A stretch of DNA of 64,000 bases from Jeotgalibacillus soli (GTDB lineage Bacteria > Bacillota > Bacilli > Bacillales > Jeotgalibacillaceae). A model generated the notes under the pieces. The model saw only the letters and a list, made by a program, of their open reading frames with translations, did no database searches and was not told where the DNA came from. Made by a program: the position numbers and the translations under genes. Position 1 is the stretch's first letter; every line of letters starts with the position of its first letter. The stretch lies in the NCBI RefSeq assembly GCF_000829435.1, contig NZ_JXRP01000020.1:1-64000 (forward strand), given 5' to 3'. Positions 35,834 through 47,547 of the stretch are shown here, piece after piece.

Positions 35834-37594
35834 TTATAGTACACTTGCATGTCCGTTATACACGACTCCACGCTCAGCATCTACCGTTACTTCCTGTCCT
35901 TCTTCGAATAGAGAAGTAGCATTGTCAACACCTACAATAACCGGAAGGCCAAGATTTAATCCAACTACTGCCGCATGGCTTGTTAGACCGCCTTCTTCAA
36001 CGATCAGCGCAGAACATTTTTCAAGCGCAGAAATCATATCTTTGTCTGTGCCAATAGTAACGAGTACAGCACCATCTGTTACCTTTGTATTTGCTTCTGC
36101 AGCATCAGACGCCAACACTACGCGGCCAAAGCCTGATTTACGTCCAATTCCTTGACCCTTCGCTAACACATCACCAACAATATGAACTTTCATCATATTG
36201 GTTGTACCTGATTCTCCAACCGGTACTCCTGCTGTAATTACTACAAGGTCACCATGTTTTACACAACCGCTGTTTAAGCTTTCAGATACAGCCATGTCCA
36301 GCATTTCGTCCGTAGTAGACGTTTGGTGCCCGCCTTGAGGATATACGCCCCATACTAGTGCTAGACGACGTGAAACTCCCTCATTTGCTGTCACAGCAAC
36401 AATCGGTGCCTCTGGACGATATTTCGAGATCACACGCGCAGTATGTCCACTTTCCGTTGGAGCAATAATCGCATTCACTTCCAAATTGAGTGCTGTATGT
36501 GCTACTGCTTGTCCAATGGCATCCGTCATGTTTTTATCTGATTTTTTGCTGTGCTTTGAAAGAATTGCTTTAAAGTCTAGCGCTTCTTCTGCACGTGAAG
36601 CAATATTGTTCATTGTTTGAACAGCTTCTACTGGGTATGTTCCAGCCGCTGTTTCTCCTGATAGCATGATCGCGTCTGTACCATCAAAGATTGCATTAGC
36701 TACGTCACTCGCTTCAGCACGGGTTGGACGAGGGTTGCGCTGCATAGAATCAAGCATTTGTGTTGCTGTAATAACAGGCAGACCCAATGCATTACATTTT
36801 TTAATCAACTCTTTTTGAACAAGTGGAACCTCTTCAGCTGGAATTTCCACACCAAGGTCACCGCGTGCTACCATTAATCCATCTGATACAGCTAAAATTT
36901 CGTCGATATTATCGACACCCTCTTGATTTTCAATCTTAGGAATAATATGAATATGATTTGCATTATTTTTTTCTAAAAGCTCACGAATTTCAAGCACATC
37001 TGATGCACGTCTTACGAACGATGCCGCGATAAAGTCTACTCCTTGTTCAATACCAAAAAGAATATCATTGGCATCTTTTTCTGTAATACCAGGAAGTTTC
37101 ACAGAAACACCAGGCACGTTTACGCCCTTTTTGTTTTTCAGTGTTCCACTGTTTAAAATTTTCGTTTCAATCTCACCAGCCGCTTTATCAATAGACAGAA
37201 CCTCAAGACCAATTAGTCCATCATCAAGCAGAATTCTAGAACCCGTTTCTACATCATCAATAAGACCTTCATACGTAATGGAAAATTTTTCAGTTGTTCC
37301 AATTACTTCTTCTACTGAAAGTGTAATGGTGTTTCCAGCTACTAACTCAATTGCACCATTTTCCATTGTATTTGTACGGATTTCAGGTCCTTTCGTATCA
37401 AGAAGAATCCCTACATTTTTACCAAGTTTACCAGCAGCTTCACGAATGTTAGTAATACGAGCACCATGCTCATCAAAATCTCCGTGAGAAAAGTTCAAGC
37501 GCGCAACATTCATACCTGCTTCCATAAGCTGCGTTAATTTTTCAACACTCTCACTTGCCGGTCCAATCGTACAAACAATTTTCGTTTTTCTCAT
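35834..37594 (-). CDS. pyk: Pyruvate kinase with PEP-utiliser C-terminal domain
   Basis: The 586-residue enzyme makes pyruvate and ATP from phosphoenolpyruvate. The catalytic barrel has RLNFSHG, the Lys-Glu-Asp site ([24 protein letters not shown]) and TATQMLDSM. The extra C-terminal domain (about 480-586) carries [19 protein letters not shown], the His-containing signature of PEP-utilising enzymes, usual in bacilli. It follows pfkA by 41 bases in one operon. Confidence 0.97.
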   Translation of the reverse strand: MRKTKIVCTIGPASESVEKLTQLMEAGMNVARLNFSHGDFDEHGARITNIREAAGKLGKNVGILLDTKGPEIRTNTMENGAIELVAGNTITLSVEEVIGTTEKFSITYEGLIDDVETGSRILLDDGLIGLEVLSIDKAAGEIETKILNSGTLKNKKGVNVPGVSVKLPGITEKDANDILFGIEQGVDFIAASFVRRASDVLEIRELLEKNNANHIHIIPKIENQEGVDNIDEILAVSDGLMVARGDLGVEIPAEEVPLVQKELIKKCNALGLPVITATQMLDSMQRNPRPTRAEASDVANAIFDGTDAIMLSGETAAGTYPVEAVQTMNNIASRAEEALDFKAILSKHSKKSDKNMTDAIGQAVAHTALNLEVNAIIAPTESGHTARVISKYRPEAPIVAVTANEGVSRRLALVWGVYPQGGHQTSTTDEMLDMAVSESLNSGCVKHGDLVVITAGVPVGESGTTNMMKVHIVGDVLAKGQGIGRKSGFGRVVLASDAAEANTKVTDGAVLVTIGTDKDMISALEKCSALIVEEGGLTSHAAVVGLNLGLPVIVGVDNATSLFEEGQEVTVDAERGVVYNGHASVL

Positions 37595-37635
37595 ATTTTC
37601 TAAATACCTCCAATAGGCTATTTTATAAATGAAAA

Positions 37636-38595
<960 letters not shown>

Positions 38596-38841
38596 CTAAG
38601 TATTCCCACCTTTTATCAAAATGTAAAATATGTTAAGAATTTCACACAGCTTTTGTCTATTTAGCAAAATCCTATTTCATTGTAAATCATCAAACCGTAA
38701 CTCTATCTTATTAAAAATACCATGAAGAGTGTTTGTTCTCAACTGGTATAAGGAAGGTTCATCAATAGACGAAATAATCCGCATAGTGAAACCGTTTTAT
38801 TTTACAATAAACTATCAAAATGGATTATATAGGTATTATTA

Positions 38842-38876
38842 CAAAAAAACGTGCACCATAAACGAGTACACGTTCT
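38842..38876 (-). terminator. Terminator of accD-accA
   Basis: AACGTGTAC TCGTTTATG GTGCACGTT followed by TTTTTTGT on the minus strand, just after the accA stop. The remaining gap up to pfkA (38596-38841) shows only the pfkA promoter region. Confidence 0.75.
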
Positions 38877-38882
38877 TATCCC

Positions 38883-39851
38883 CTATAGCGTTTCACTTAA
38901 AAGGGTATGAGATCCAATTTGTTGGAATTTTTCATGCCGATGCTGCACAAGTTCCTCGGCAGACATTTTTGAAAGCTCCTTTAATGATTGAAGCAGCACC
39001 TTATCAATAAAAGCAGCTTGGGCTTTGACATCATGGTGAGCGCCGCCCTTCACTTCAGTCACGATATGATCGATTATTCCCAGCTCTTTTAAATCCGGAG
39101 CGGTAATTTTCATTGATTCAGCTGCTTTTTTTGCAAGACTCGCATCTTTCCATAGAATCGATGCAGCTCCTTCTGGAGAAATAACGGAATAAGTAGCGTT
39201 TTCAAGCATATGCATATAGTTTCCAATTCCAAGAGCCAATGCTCCGCCACTTCCTCCTTCTCCGATCACGATACACACCACAGGGACCGTTAAGCCCGCC
39301 ATTTCAAATAAATTTCTTGCAATGGCTTCGCTTTGTCCGCGCTCCTCAGCAGCTTTCCCAGGATAAGCACCTTTTGTATCAATAAAGCAAATGATCGGAC
39401 GGTTAAATTTTTCAGCCTGTTTCATTAAACGTAAAGCCTTCCGATACCCTTCTGGATGAGGCATTCCAAAATTCCGTCGAATGTTTTCCTTTGTATCTTT
39501 ACCTCTTTGGTGTCCAATAACCGTTACAGGCTTGCCGTGATAAAAAGCGATTCCTCCGACAATTGCGTGGTCATCACCGTAAAGACGATCACCATGCATT
39601 TCGATAAACTGATCAAATAGCTCGCCAATATAATCTAAAGTAGTTGGTCTCGCTGGGTGTCTTGCTACTTGAACGCGATCCCATGGCTTCATATTTAAAT
39701 AGATATCATCTTCAAGGCGAGCCAGTCTTTGCTCAAGCTTATCAATTTCGATTGACAAATCAACCTCAGAGGCTGCTGTAAAAGCTTTTAGTTCGTTAAT
39801 TTTTTCTTTTAATTGAATAAGCGGCTTTTCAAACTCTAGTTCATTTACCAT
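38883..39851 (-). CDS. accA: Acetyl-CoA carboxylase carboxyltransferase subunit alpha
   Basis: AccA with AccD transfers the carboxyl group from biotin to acetyl-CoA, giving malonyl-CoA for fatty acids. The 322-residue protein has the N-terminal coiled region, [22 protein letters not shown], and the crotonase-like core with [13 protein letters not shown] and [13 protein letters not shown]. Start 39851 follows AGGGGGCTGCGAC and overlaps the accD stop, so the two are coupled; the frame further upstream is inside accD. Confidence 0.97.
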   Translation of the reverse strand: MVNELEFEKPLIQLKEKINELKAFTAASEVDLSIEIDKLEQRLARLEDDIYLNMKPWDRVQVARHPARPTTLDYIGELFDQFIEMHGDRLYGDDHAIVGGIAFYHGKPVTVIGHQRGKDTKENIRRNFGMPHPEGYRKALRLMKQAEKFNRPIICFIDTKGAYPGKAAEERGQSEAIARNLFEMAGLTVPVVCIVIGEGGSGGALALGIGNYMHMLENATYSVISPEGAASILWKDASLAKKAAESMKITAPDLKELGIIDHIVTEVKGGAHHDVKAQAAFIDKVLLQSLKELSKMSAEELVQHRHEKFQQIGSHTLLSETL

Positions 39852-40710
39852 GTCGCAGCCCCCTATCATGAATGGAAAGAATGATCGCAAGCTGCTGTCT
39901 CAGCGCAGTTCTAGGAATAACCGCATCAAGCTGGCCATGTTCAAGCAGGAATTCGGCTGTTTGAAAGTCATCTGGCAGCTTTTCTCGAATCGTCTGCTCA
40001 ATAATTCTTCTTCCTGCAAAACCAATAAGAGCTCCCGGCTCTGCAAAATTATAATCGCCTAAAGATGCGAAGCTGGCTGAAACCCCACCAGTCGTTGGGT
40101 GAGTCATAACAGATATAATAAGTCCTCCTGTATTGCTGAACTTTTTTAAGGCCGTACTAGTCTTAGCCATCTGCATTAATGAGAGAACCCCTTCTTGCAT
40201 GCGGGCACCTCCGCTTGCCGTGAAAATTAAAAATGGCACATCCAATTCCTCTGCCCGGGCAATAGCTCTTGAAATTTTTTCTCCTACTACCGAGCCCATA
40301 CTCCCCATTCTGAAATTGGAATCCATAATGGCCAAGACGACACTATGACCTTCTATCGTCGCAGTGCCAGTAACGATCGCTTCATTCATGCCTGTTTTCT
40401 TTCTATCCTTTTCAACTTTTTCCATATAATCTGGAAAGTTAAGCGGATTAACAGAGCGCATTTCCTGATTGAATTCAATAAAAGATCCAGGATCAGCTAT
40501 GCTTTTAACACGTTCAGCGGAGTTCATTGTATGATGAAAACCGCAATGGGAACACACTTTTTCGTTTTTAACTAGTTCTTTTGTATACATGATTTTTTTA
40601 CAATTAGGACACTTTGTCATTATTCCTTCTGGGACATCATGTTTGGCATTCTCAGAAGGGATCGTTGCATATTTTTTTTTCTTAGATTTTGTAAATATGT
40701 CTTTTAGCAA
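39841..40710 (-). CDS. accD: Acetyl-CoA carboxylase carboxyltransferase subunit beta
   Basis: The 289-residue partner of AccA has an N-terminal four-cysteine zinc ribbon ([14 protein letters not shown]...CSHCGFHH, about 34-56) and the carboxyltransferase core with [11 protein letters not shown] and [11 protein letters not shown]. The ATG follows GGGAGGTTTAAC. First gene of accD-accA, downstream of a GntR-family regulator. Confidence 0.97.
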   Translation of the reverse strand: MLKDIFTKSKKKKYATIPSENAKHDVPEGIMTKCPNCKKIMYTKELVKNEKVCSHCGFHHTMNSAERVKSIADPGSFIEFNQEMRSVNPLNFPDYMEKVEKDRKKTGMNEAIVTGTATIEGHSVVLAIMDSNFRMGSMGSVVGEKISRAIARAEELDVPFLIFTASGGARMQEGVLSLMQMAKTSTALKKFSNTGGLIISVMTHPTTGGVSASFASLGDYNFAEPGALIGFAGRRIIEQTIREKLPDDFQTAEFLLEHGQLDAVIPRTALRQQLAIILSIHDRGLRHGK

Positions 40711-40779
40711 CGTTAAACCTCCCTTATTAGCAGGAACAAGCTGTAATTTCTACGCTTGCTCGTAGATTACGCCACCATT

Positions 40780-41433
40780 TTATTCGTATTGTGGCTTTTT
40801 GCATAAAGTATGAATCAGCTGGTGATTTTTCGATATTATCGCCTGCTGAATTGATCGAATGGTCATTTCGTCAAATGGCATGTTAGCCGGCTGTTGTGTG
40901 TTGGAATCAAATTCATGCAGCACAAGCCATACTTTGTAGGACAACCGATTTCCAGAGGCTTGAACCAATTCCGCCATAACATCGCTAATTGATGTTAAAT
41001 CACCATTATTAAAACGTGAAATAATGTCTTCAAACAGCAAATTTAATTTCTCCTCTGAATGAATAAACATCCGATGAATACTTTCTGATTCAATCCAGCT
41101 CTTCAGCTCCATAATATCATGCTCGGCCTGTCTGTCTTGAATCACAAACATCCCTAGAAGCTCTACAAGGCGATGGTCTCTGAAGTCTCTCAAAAAAGTT
41201 CCTTCACCGTGTCTGGTTTCAATCAAACCAAGCAGCTCAAGGGCACGAAATGCTTCTCGGACAGAAGAGCGTCCAACACCAAGACGCTCCGAGAGCTCTC
41301 GCTCCGAAGGTAAACGATCCCCGGTCGAAAGCCCGTCGCGTAAAATCATTTCATTTAATTGATGGACAATTGAAATATAAATCTTCGAATGTGGCTTAGA
41401 GCGCTCCACAGATGCATCACTCACTTTTTCCAA
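40780..41433 (-). CDS. GntR-family (FadR/FCD type) transcriptional regulator
   Basis: The 217-residue protein has an N-terminal winged helix (LPSERELSERLGVGRSSVREAFRALELLGLIETRHGEGTF is the DNA-reading region, residues about 42-82) and a C-terminal helical domain in the FadR manner. Its start lies inside the end of the malic enzyme gene and it precedes accD-accA by 69 bases, so it may control acetyl-CoA carboxylase or malic enzyme. The start (TTG 41433) has no clear ribosome site; a GTG a few codons in is possible. Effector unknown. Confidence 0.8.
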   Translation of the reverse strand: MEKVSDASVERSKPHSKIYISIVHQLNEMILRDGLSTGDRLPSERELSERLGVGRSSVREAFRALELLGLIETRHGEGTFLRDFRDHRLVELLGMFVIQDRQAEHDIMELKSWIESESIHRMFIHSEEKLNLLFEDIISRFNNGDLTSISDVMAELVQASGNRLSYKVWLVLHEFDSNTQQPANMPFDEMTIRSIQQAIISKNHQLIHTLCKKPQYE

Positions 41434-42655
41434 TTAATGAAAGACGTTCAGTTTTTGCCCGTATCTCTTCAGGATCTACTTTACGTCTTGCAACGCCAGT
41501 TTCCATTGCAGCCTTCGCAACTGCAGCAGCTACAGCAGGGGCGACACGCGGATCAAAAGGTGCCGGAATGACATAACTCGCATCCAGTTCATCATCATGA
41601 ATAAGTGAAGCAATCGCCTCCACGGCAGCACGCTTCATTCTTTCATTGATGTGCGTAGCGCGAACATCCAATGCACCACGAAAAATCCCCGGGAAGGCTA
41701 ATACATTATTAACCTGGTTTGGATAATCAGATCGACCCGTTCCAATCACTTTAGCTCCCGCAAGCTTGGCGATCTCGGGCATAATTTCTGGCACTGGATT
41801 TGCCATTGCAAAAATAATAGCATCCTCATTCATTGTACGAACCATTTCTTCTGTTAATGCGCCCGCTACTGATACACCTATAAATACATCTGCTCCTTGA
41901 ATGGCATCGGCAAGAGTGCCATCAATACGCTCTTTGTTCGTGATTTTTGCTACTTCATTTTTAATAGCATTCATGCCTTTAGGACGACCTTCATAAATAG
42001 CACCTTTTGAATCACACATAATGATATCGCGAACACCATAGCTATATAGCAATTTAATAATGGCGATTCCAGCAGCACCCGCTCCATTCATCACAACTTT
42101 AATGCTTGAGATTTCTTTATTTACAAGCTTCAGTGCATTCACTAATCCTGCTACAGTAACAATAGCTGTTCCGTGCTGGTCATCGTGAAAGACTGGGATA
42201 TTGGTTTCTTTTTTTAATCTTTCTTCAATCTCAAAGCAGTTAGGGGCAGCAATATCTTCTAAGTTCACTCCGCCAAATGTCGGCTCCATAAGCTTAACCG
42301 TTTCAACAATTTTATCGATATCTGTTGTATTTAAACAGATTGGAAATGCATCGACTCCCGCAAAGCTCTTAAACAATACAGCTTTTCCTTCCATAACAGG
42401 AAGTGCGGCTTCAGGTCCAATATTCCCCAGACCAAGTACAGCCGTTCCGTCCGATACGACTGCAACCATATTTCCTTTCATCGTATAATCATAGACAGTC
42501 TCGGGCTTGTCGTAGATTTCTTTACACGGTTCAGCAACCCCAGGTGAATAAGCTAAACTCAAATCCTCTGCATTTCGAACTGAAACCTTGGATGTTGTTT
42601 CTAATTTCCCTTGATTAACTTTGTGCATATGTAGTGCTTCATCACGTAATGACAA
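41417..42655 (-). CDS. ytsJ: NADP-dependent malic enzyme
   Basis: The 412-residue enzyme decarboxylates malate to pyruvate. Signatures include DLSLAYSPGVAEPC, DGTAVLGLGNIGPEAALPVMEGK, the metal/active region ENFE-like DIAAPNCFEIE, HDDQHGTAIV, and a Rossmann site VVMNGAGAAGIAI. The location between dnaE and accDA, and the length, match B. subtilis YtsJ, the main NADPH-making malic enzyme. Overlaps the regulator downstream by 17 bases. Confidence 0.93.
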   Translation of the reverse strand: MSLRDEALHMHKVNQGKLETTSKVSVRNAEDLSLAYSPGVAEPCKEIYDKPETVYDYTMKGNMVAVVSDGTAVLGLGNIGPEAALPVMEGKAVLFKSFAGVDAFPICLNTTDIDKIVETVKLMEPTFGGVNLEDIAAPNCFEIEERLKKETNIPVFHDDQHGTAIVTVAGLVNALKLVNKEISSIKVVMNGAGAAGIAIIKLLYSYGVRDIIMCDSKGAIYEGRPKGMNAIKNEVAKITNKERIDGTLADAIQGADVFIGVSVAGALTEEMVRTMNEDAIIFAMANPVPEIMPEIAKLAGAKVIGTGRSDYPNQVNNVLAFPGIFRGALDVRATHINERMKRAAVEAIASLIHDDELDASYVIPAPFDPRVAPAVAAAVAKAAMETGVARRKVDPEEIRAKTERLSLIGKSE

Positions 42656-42763
42656 ATCGTTTCACTCCTTGATTAAATTAAGGATTGCCCCTTTTTAACA
42701 ATTGGTCAGACCACATAAATCTCTTTTCCACTATATCACAAAGAAAACCTGCATAAAAGATTT

Positions 42764-45700
42764 TCATTGAATGATCACATTCTTATCACCGAGCAGCCTT
42801 TTGAGCTGAGAAGGCAGTACAGCATGCGGGTTGACCCATTCCGAACGCTGAAGCTGAAGCGTCCGGCCTGATTCTTCTATGTGAATAATGACCGCCGTTT
42901 CACCTTTGTGCTTTCGGCACAATTCCCTGACCGACCGTATTGTTGCTTCTTGATCTACCTGACTCGGAATCCTGATAAATAGCTTGCTGTTACTTTCGTT
43001 ATTTATCCAATCTTCTGGTAGCTTTATTTCCTGAATGACTAGCTGATGCTTCCCATTTCTCTCTTCAATCTTGCCTCGGAAAATTACAAGCAGGCCTTCC
43101 TTTAAAATCCCTGAAGCGTGACGGTATGTTTCAGGAAAAGCAACTGCATCCAAATCTCCTGTATCATCACTGCAAACAACAAATGCCATAGACTCTCCCT
43201 TTTTTGTTCGTATCATGCGAATATCAGTAATAAGAGCTCCTATAATAACCGACCTTTGCCCCGCTTTTAGCTGGTCAATCGAAGTGGCGCCAATACTATT
43301 CAGTTTTTCTTGGATCGAGGTAACAGGATGAGCGGTTAAATACACCCCCAGCACTTCCTTTTCATAGGTCAGCTTTACTTCTGTTGGCATTGGGGCTTTT
43401 TCAATATATTTGGGACTAATATTAAAGATATCATCGAAAAAGCTTTCTTCAGAGGGGTTCATAAGCGAGGCGTGTTCAATGGCAACATCGATCGTGGCCA
43501 ATAATGTCGCCCTATCCTTTGAAAAATCATCGAGCGCTCCTGAAAGCACAAGCGATTCCAAGATTTTACGATTCATTGATTTGGCCGGAACACGTACACA
43601 AAGGTCAAACAGATCTTTAAACGGACCTTTTTTCCTTGCTTCGAGGAGGTCCCTCGCAGTAGCCGCTCCAATGCCTTTAATCGCACTAATGCTAAAACGG
43701 ACACTGTCCTTCTCGACAGCAAAATACCGGTGACTGGACTGAATAGACGGCGGCAGTATGTTTAGCCCTAGCCGCTTGGATTCTCTTATGTACAATCGAA
43801 GCTTATCTTCATTTCCGGTTACGGAGGTCATAAGTGCAGCCATAAAGTGTGTTGGATAATGTGTCTTTAAAAAGGCAAGCTGATAACCTATTAAGCTATA
43901 AGCTACCGCATGACTGCGGTTAAAACCGTAATCAGCAAAGCGAACAATTAAGTCATACACAATGTGAGCGGTTTTTTCATCGTATCCTCTTTCGATTGAG
44001 CCTTCAACAAACCTTGCACGCTCACGATCCAGATCTTCTTTTTTCTTTTTGCTCACCGCTCGCCTCAGTAAGTCTGCCTGACCAAGTGAAAAGCCGGCCA
44101 TAACTGCAGCAATCTCCATAATTTGCTCCTGATAAACCAAAATACCGTATGTTCTTGAGAGAATCGGACGCAAATCCTCATGAATGTAATTCACTTTTTC
44201 TTTACCATGCTTACGGTTAACAAATGAAGGAATGTGATCCATTGGTCCTGGACGATATAACGCATTAACCGCCACGATATCCTCAAAAGAAGTTGGTTTT
44301 AGCGTAGAAAGAACATTTTTCATACCATCAGATTCCAGCTGAAAGACACCTGTTGTCCAGCCTTTGCTTAAAAGCTCAAAGGTTTTCGAATCATTACTTG
44401 GCATGTCTTCGAGCTGAAAATTTCTATTTTCTTTCTGTTTGACAGATTGGACAATTCTTTCTAAAATCGTCAAATTTCTCAAACCAAGAAAATCCATTTT
44501 CAACAAACCAATTGCTTCAAGAATATCCATCGGCCATTGTGTCATATGGACTTGATCATGTCCTTTTTGCAGCGGTACGATCTCAATTAATGGTCGATCG
44601 CTAATAATGACTCCAGCAGCATGAGTAGAAGTGTGGCGCGGCAATCCCTCAAGCTTTTGTGCAACCTCAAACCACAGCTGGTGTCTTGCAGATTGCTCAA
44701 CAAACTGACGCAGCTTGCTTGATTCCTTCAATGCATCTCCTAATACAATGCCAGTGCGTCCAGGGATGGAACGGGAAATGACTTCAAGCTCTCCATTCGA
44801 GAATCCAAATACACGCGCAGTATCTCTGGCAACCGCTTTTGCAGAGAGTGTCCCAAATGTAAGAATTTGTGCCACATGCAGCGCTCCATACTTTTCTGCT
44901 ACATAATGTATGACTTCATCACGTCTATGATCTGGAAAATCGATGTCAATATCCGGCATCGTCACACGTTCTGGATTTAAGAACCGCTCGAATAGTAGAT
45001 CATGTTCAATCGGGTCTACCTGTGTAATAAATAACGCATAGGCAACGAGGGAACCAGCTGCAGACCCTCTCCCAGGGCCTGTCAGAATCTTATTCTCTCT
45101 GGCAAACTTCATGAAATCCCAGACAATTAAGAAATAATCGCTAAATGACATGCGGTCAATAATGGTAAGCTCATGCACTATCCGCTGTTCATAGGCAGGT
45201 GGTACTTGCCCCAATCGCTTCTGCAGTCCTTCCCGGCAAAGATGCTCCAGCACTTCACCTGCTGATACATCATCAGGAACAGGGAATTTAGGCAGCTGCA
45301 TCTCTCCAAACGCAAGCTCAACTTGACAGCGCTCAGCAATTTCTATCGTCGTTTGAAGAGCTTCCGGAATAGAGGAAAAGCGCTCAACCATTTGGCCTTT
45401 TGAAGCAAAGGAATATATTCCCCCATCCGAATCATCATCTTCAATTTTTTCACCGTCACGTATAGCTGTTGCAACACGATATGGAAATGCATCATCTTCT
45501 TCTAGATAACGGACATCATGTGTCGCGACGACTCGAAGATTATATTCATTCGCAAAAACGGTCAGCTGTTCCATCCGTTCACGCTCACGTTGAAGTCCAT
45601 GATTCTGCAGAGATAGAAAAAAGGAATCATCTCCAAACATTTGCTGGTACACTCTCACACACTGAATGGCCTGATCGACAAGGCCTTTCTCAATCAGCTG

Positions 45701-46096
45701 TTCAATCTCCCCATTTACACCGGGCGTAAGAGCGATTAAGCCGTTCGCATATGATTTCAGCCATTTATGAGGGATCCCCTCCGTTGATTTTGTCTGCAGT
45801 ACGCTGGATATTTTAATTAAATTTTTATATCCCTGTTGATTTCGCGCCAGCAAAACGAGTGGAAATGCCTTCTCATCTTCTTCAATCCGTACATCTGCGG
45901 TCATGCCGATGATAGGCTTAATTCCAGCTTTTTTACATGCCTTGTAAAACGGAACAACGCCATATAAAACGTTGCGGTCTGTAAGCGCAACCGCTTCATA
46001 TCTTTCTTTCTGAGCTTTATCCATGAGGGCAGAAAGCGTGATCGTGCTAGATAAAAGATCAAATGAGCTCGTTAACTGCAGATGAACAAACGACAT
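42764..46096 (-). CDS. dnaE: DNA polymerase III alpha subunit DnaE
   Basis: This is the DnaE-type C-family polymerase that in bacilli extends RNA primers before handing over to PolC. The 1110-residue protein has an N-terminal PHP domain (HLQLTSSFDLLSS, ALTDRNVLYG), the catalytic palm with the Asp pair in MPDIDIDFPDHRR, GPGRGSAAGSL, the fingers (QEQIMEIAAVMAGF, FNRSHAVAYSLIGYQ), a helix-hairpin-helix (IKGIGAATARDLLEARKKG) and an OB fold near 960-1040. It lacks a proofreading insert. Confidence 0.97.
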   Translation of the reverse strand: MSFVHLQLTSSFDLLSSTITLSALMDKAQKERYEAVALTDRNVLYGVVPFYKACKKAGIKPIIGMTADVRIEEDEKAFPLVLLARNQQGYKNLIKISSVLQTKSTEGIPHKWLKSYANGLIALTPGVNGEIEQLIEKGLVDQAIQCVRVYQQMFGDDSFFLSLQNHGLQRERERMEQLTVFANEYNLRVVATHDVRYLEEDDAFPYRVATAIRDGEKIEDDDSDGGIYSFASKGQMVERFSSIPEALQTTIEIAERCQVELAFGEMQLPKFPVPDDVSAGEVLEHLCREGLQKRLGQVPPAYEQRIVHELTIIDRMSFSDYFLIVWDFMKFARENKILTGPGRGSAAGSLVAYALFITQVDPIEHDLLFERFLNPERVTMPDIDIDFPDHRRDEVIHYVAEKYGALHVAQILTFGTLSAKAVARDTARVFGFSNGELEVISRSIPGRTGIVLGDALKESSKLRQFVEQSARHQLWFEVAQKLEGLPRHTSTHAAGVIISDRPLIEIVPLQKGHDQVHMTQWPMDILEAIGLLKMDFLGLRNLTILERIVQSVKQKENRNFQLEDMPSNDSKTFELLSKGWTTGVFQLESDGMKNVLSTLKPTSFEDIVAVNALYRPGPMDHIPSFVNRKHGKEKVNYIHEDLRPILSRTYGILVYQEQIMEIAAVMAGFSLGQADLLRRAVSKKKKEDLDRERARFVEGSIERGYDEKTAHIVYDLIVRFADYGFNRSHAVAYSLIGYQLAFLKTHYPTHFMAALMTSVTGNEDKLRLYIRESKRLGLNILPPSIQSSHRYFAVEKDSVRFSISAIKGIGAATARDLLEARKKGPFKDLFDLCVRVPAKSMNRKILESLVLSGALDDFSKDRATLLATIDVAIEHASLMNPSEESFFDDIFNISPKYIEKAPMPTEVKLTYEKEVLGVYLTAHPVTSIQEKLNSIGATSIDQLKAGQRSVIIGALITDIRMIRTKKGESMAFVVCSDDTGDLDAVAFPETYRHASGILKEGLLVIFRGKIEERNGKHQLVIQEIKLPEDWINNESNSKLFIRIPSQVDQEATIRSVRELCRKHKGETAVIIHIEESGRTLQLQRSEWVNPHAVLPSQLKRLLGDKNVIIQ

Positions 46097-46129
46097 TCTG
46101 CTTTCCTCCTTTATAGAAATTCTACTTAC

Positions 46130-47068
46130 CTATACATCCTTGCAAAGTAATTGAAGCTTCTCGATTACTTCACTCGATTTTACCCAATCCTTGATGGAAG
46201 CACCAGCTGCCATTGGATGACCGCCGCCATTATATTGCTTGGCTAGTTCATTCACAATCGGTCCTTTTGAACGTAATCTAACGCGAATTTCTTCCTCTTC
46301 TTCAATGAAAAAGACCCATGCTTTCATTCCTTTTACGCTTCCTAGTGTTCCAACAAGGAGTGATGCTTCAGAGGCTGTGACGTTAAATTCATCTAACACA
46401 CTAAGAGGAAGCTTCATATAGGCAGCACCATCCTCGTTTATTGAAAAATTCTGCAAAACATAGCCTTGTAGCTTTAACAACGGTTTCTCCATCTCGTAAA
46501 GTGAGTTAAATAGCTCGGTGCGATCAAAGTTATAGCGGATTAATTCTCCTGCAAAATCAAATGTCTTTTGTGAGGTGCTAGGAAAGATAAATCTTCCTGT
46601 ATCTCCTACAATTCCTGCGAAAATTAATTTTGCTGCTTCATCATTCATCTTTAAACCGTGATCTTTCCCTTCCAGATAAAGCTCATAGATCATTTCACTG
46701 ACCGAGCTTGCAGAAGTGTCAACCCACAAAAGATCACCGTATGGATCTTCGTTCGGATGGTGATCAATCTTAATCAGTCGATCTCCCTGCGTATACCTTT
46801 TATCGTCCACTCTTTCCTGGTTTGCTGTGTCGCATACGATGACAAGGGCACCCTTATAGGTTTCATCTGAAATTTCGTCTAATGTACGTAAAAAAGTCAA
46901 TGAAGCTTCAGGCTCTCCAACGGTATAGACATTTTTATCAGGGAACGAGCATTTAATGATTTCAGCCAATCCGCCTTGAGAACCGTAAGCATCTGGATCT
47001 GGTCGAATGTGGCGATGCAGGATGATTGTATTGTATTGTTTAATTGTGTCGATTATTTGAAGTTTCAT
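46130..47068 (-). CDS. nrnA: Bifunctional oligoribonuclease/PAP phosphatase NrnA
   Basis: NrnA degrades nano-RNAs and removes the 3' phosphate of pAp. The 312-residue DHH/DHHA1 protein has the metal motifs HRHIRPDPDAYGSQ, VCDTANQERVDD and the DHH triad in IDHHPNEDPYG, and the C-terminal GGGHPMAAGA of DHHA1. Start 47068 follows AAAGGGAAGAGTATA; the eight extra upstream residues have no site. Same as ytqI of B. subtilis; ytrI and ytrH, which lie next to it there, are absent here. Confidence 0.94.
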   Translation of the reverse strand: MKLQIIDTIKQYNTIILHRHIRPDPDAYGSQGGLAEIIKCSFPDKNVYTVGEPEASLTFLRTLDEISDETYKGALVIVCDTANQERVDDKRYTQGDRLIKIDHHPNEDPYGDLLWVDTSASSVSEMIYELYLEGKDHGLKMNDEAAKLIFAGIVGDTGRFIFPSTSQKTFDFAGELIRYNFDRTELFNSLYEMEKPLLKLQGYVLQNFSINEDGAAYMKLPLSVLDEFNVTASEASLLVGTLGSVKGMKAWVFFIEEEEEIRVRLRSKGPIVNELAKQYNGGGHPMAAGASIKDWVKSSEVIEKLQLLCKDV

Positions 47069-47170
47069 TATACTCTTCCCTTTCGTTATCAAGTGGTGGC
47101 ATTTCCCCTTATTTATCGTTACAATAAGATGATATTTGATCGTTTGATCAATGATATAGGAGGAGTAGAA

Positions 47171-47518
47171 ATGCCAATTTTAGTCTTTTTGATTATCTTA
47201 TCTGGAGTTGCTTATTTATATTTTAAAACGAAACAAATACGTACCCCGAGAGTGGTTGAAAAACAATGGCAGGCAAGCCGTGCCGGAATCGCACTCGGGT
47301 TAGGTATGGGCTTCTTTGGGCTTAATCAGTTTTTTCTTTTTAATTTTGAAATGTCATCAGACCTTATCATTACCTATATCATCGCTGCAGCCTTTGTATT
47401 GGTCGGCTTTATCAGCGGCTGGATAAGATGGAAGGCTTATAAACACTTTACTCTCCTTCTTGAAAAGGAAGCAGTTGAATGGGATAAATTTAAAAAAGAT
47501 CAATCTAATCCAAAGTAG
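47171..47518 (+). CDS. ytpI: YtpI-like membrane protein
   Basis: The 115-residue protein has three membrane spans (ILVFLIILSGVAYLYF, AGIALGLGMGFFGLNQFFLF, LIITYIIAAAFVLVGFISGW) and a basic, helical tail. Sequence and position beside nrnA and ytoI fit YtpI, function unknown. ATG 47171 is chosen because ATAGGAGGAGTAGAA precedes it; the longer frame from 46976 runs over the nrnA start. Confidence 0.88.
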   Translation: MPILVFLIILSGVAYLYFKTKQIRTPRVVEKQWQASRAGIALGLGMGFFGLNQFFLFNFEMSSDLIITYIIAAAFVLVGFISGWIRWKAYKHFTLLLEKEAVEWDKFKKDQSNPK

Positions 47519-47520
47519 TA

Positions 47521-47547
47521 GACTGGCTGGCCGCCAGTCATTTTTTT
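47521..47547 (+). terminator. Terminator of ytpI
   Basis: GACTGGC TGGCC GCCAGTC, a perfect 7 bp stem, followed by ATTTTTTTA. It overlaps the ytoI stop codon on the other strand. Confidence 0.85.

Noticed and set aside
46976-47170. N-terminal extension of ytpI by 65 residues
   Set aside because: The extension is antisense to the nrnA start; the strong site AGGAGGAGTAGAA before 47171 fixes the start.
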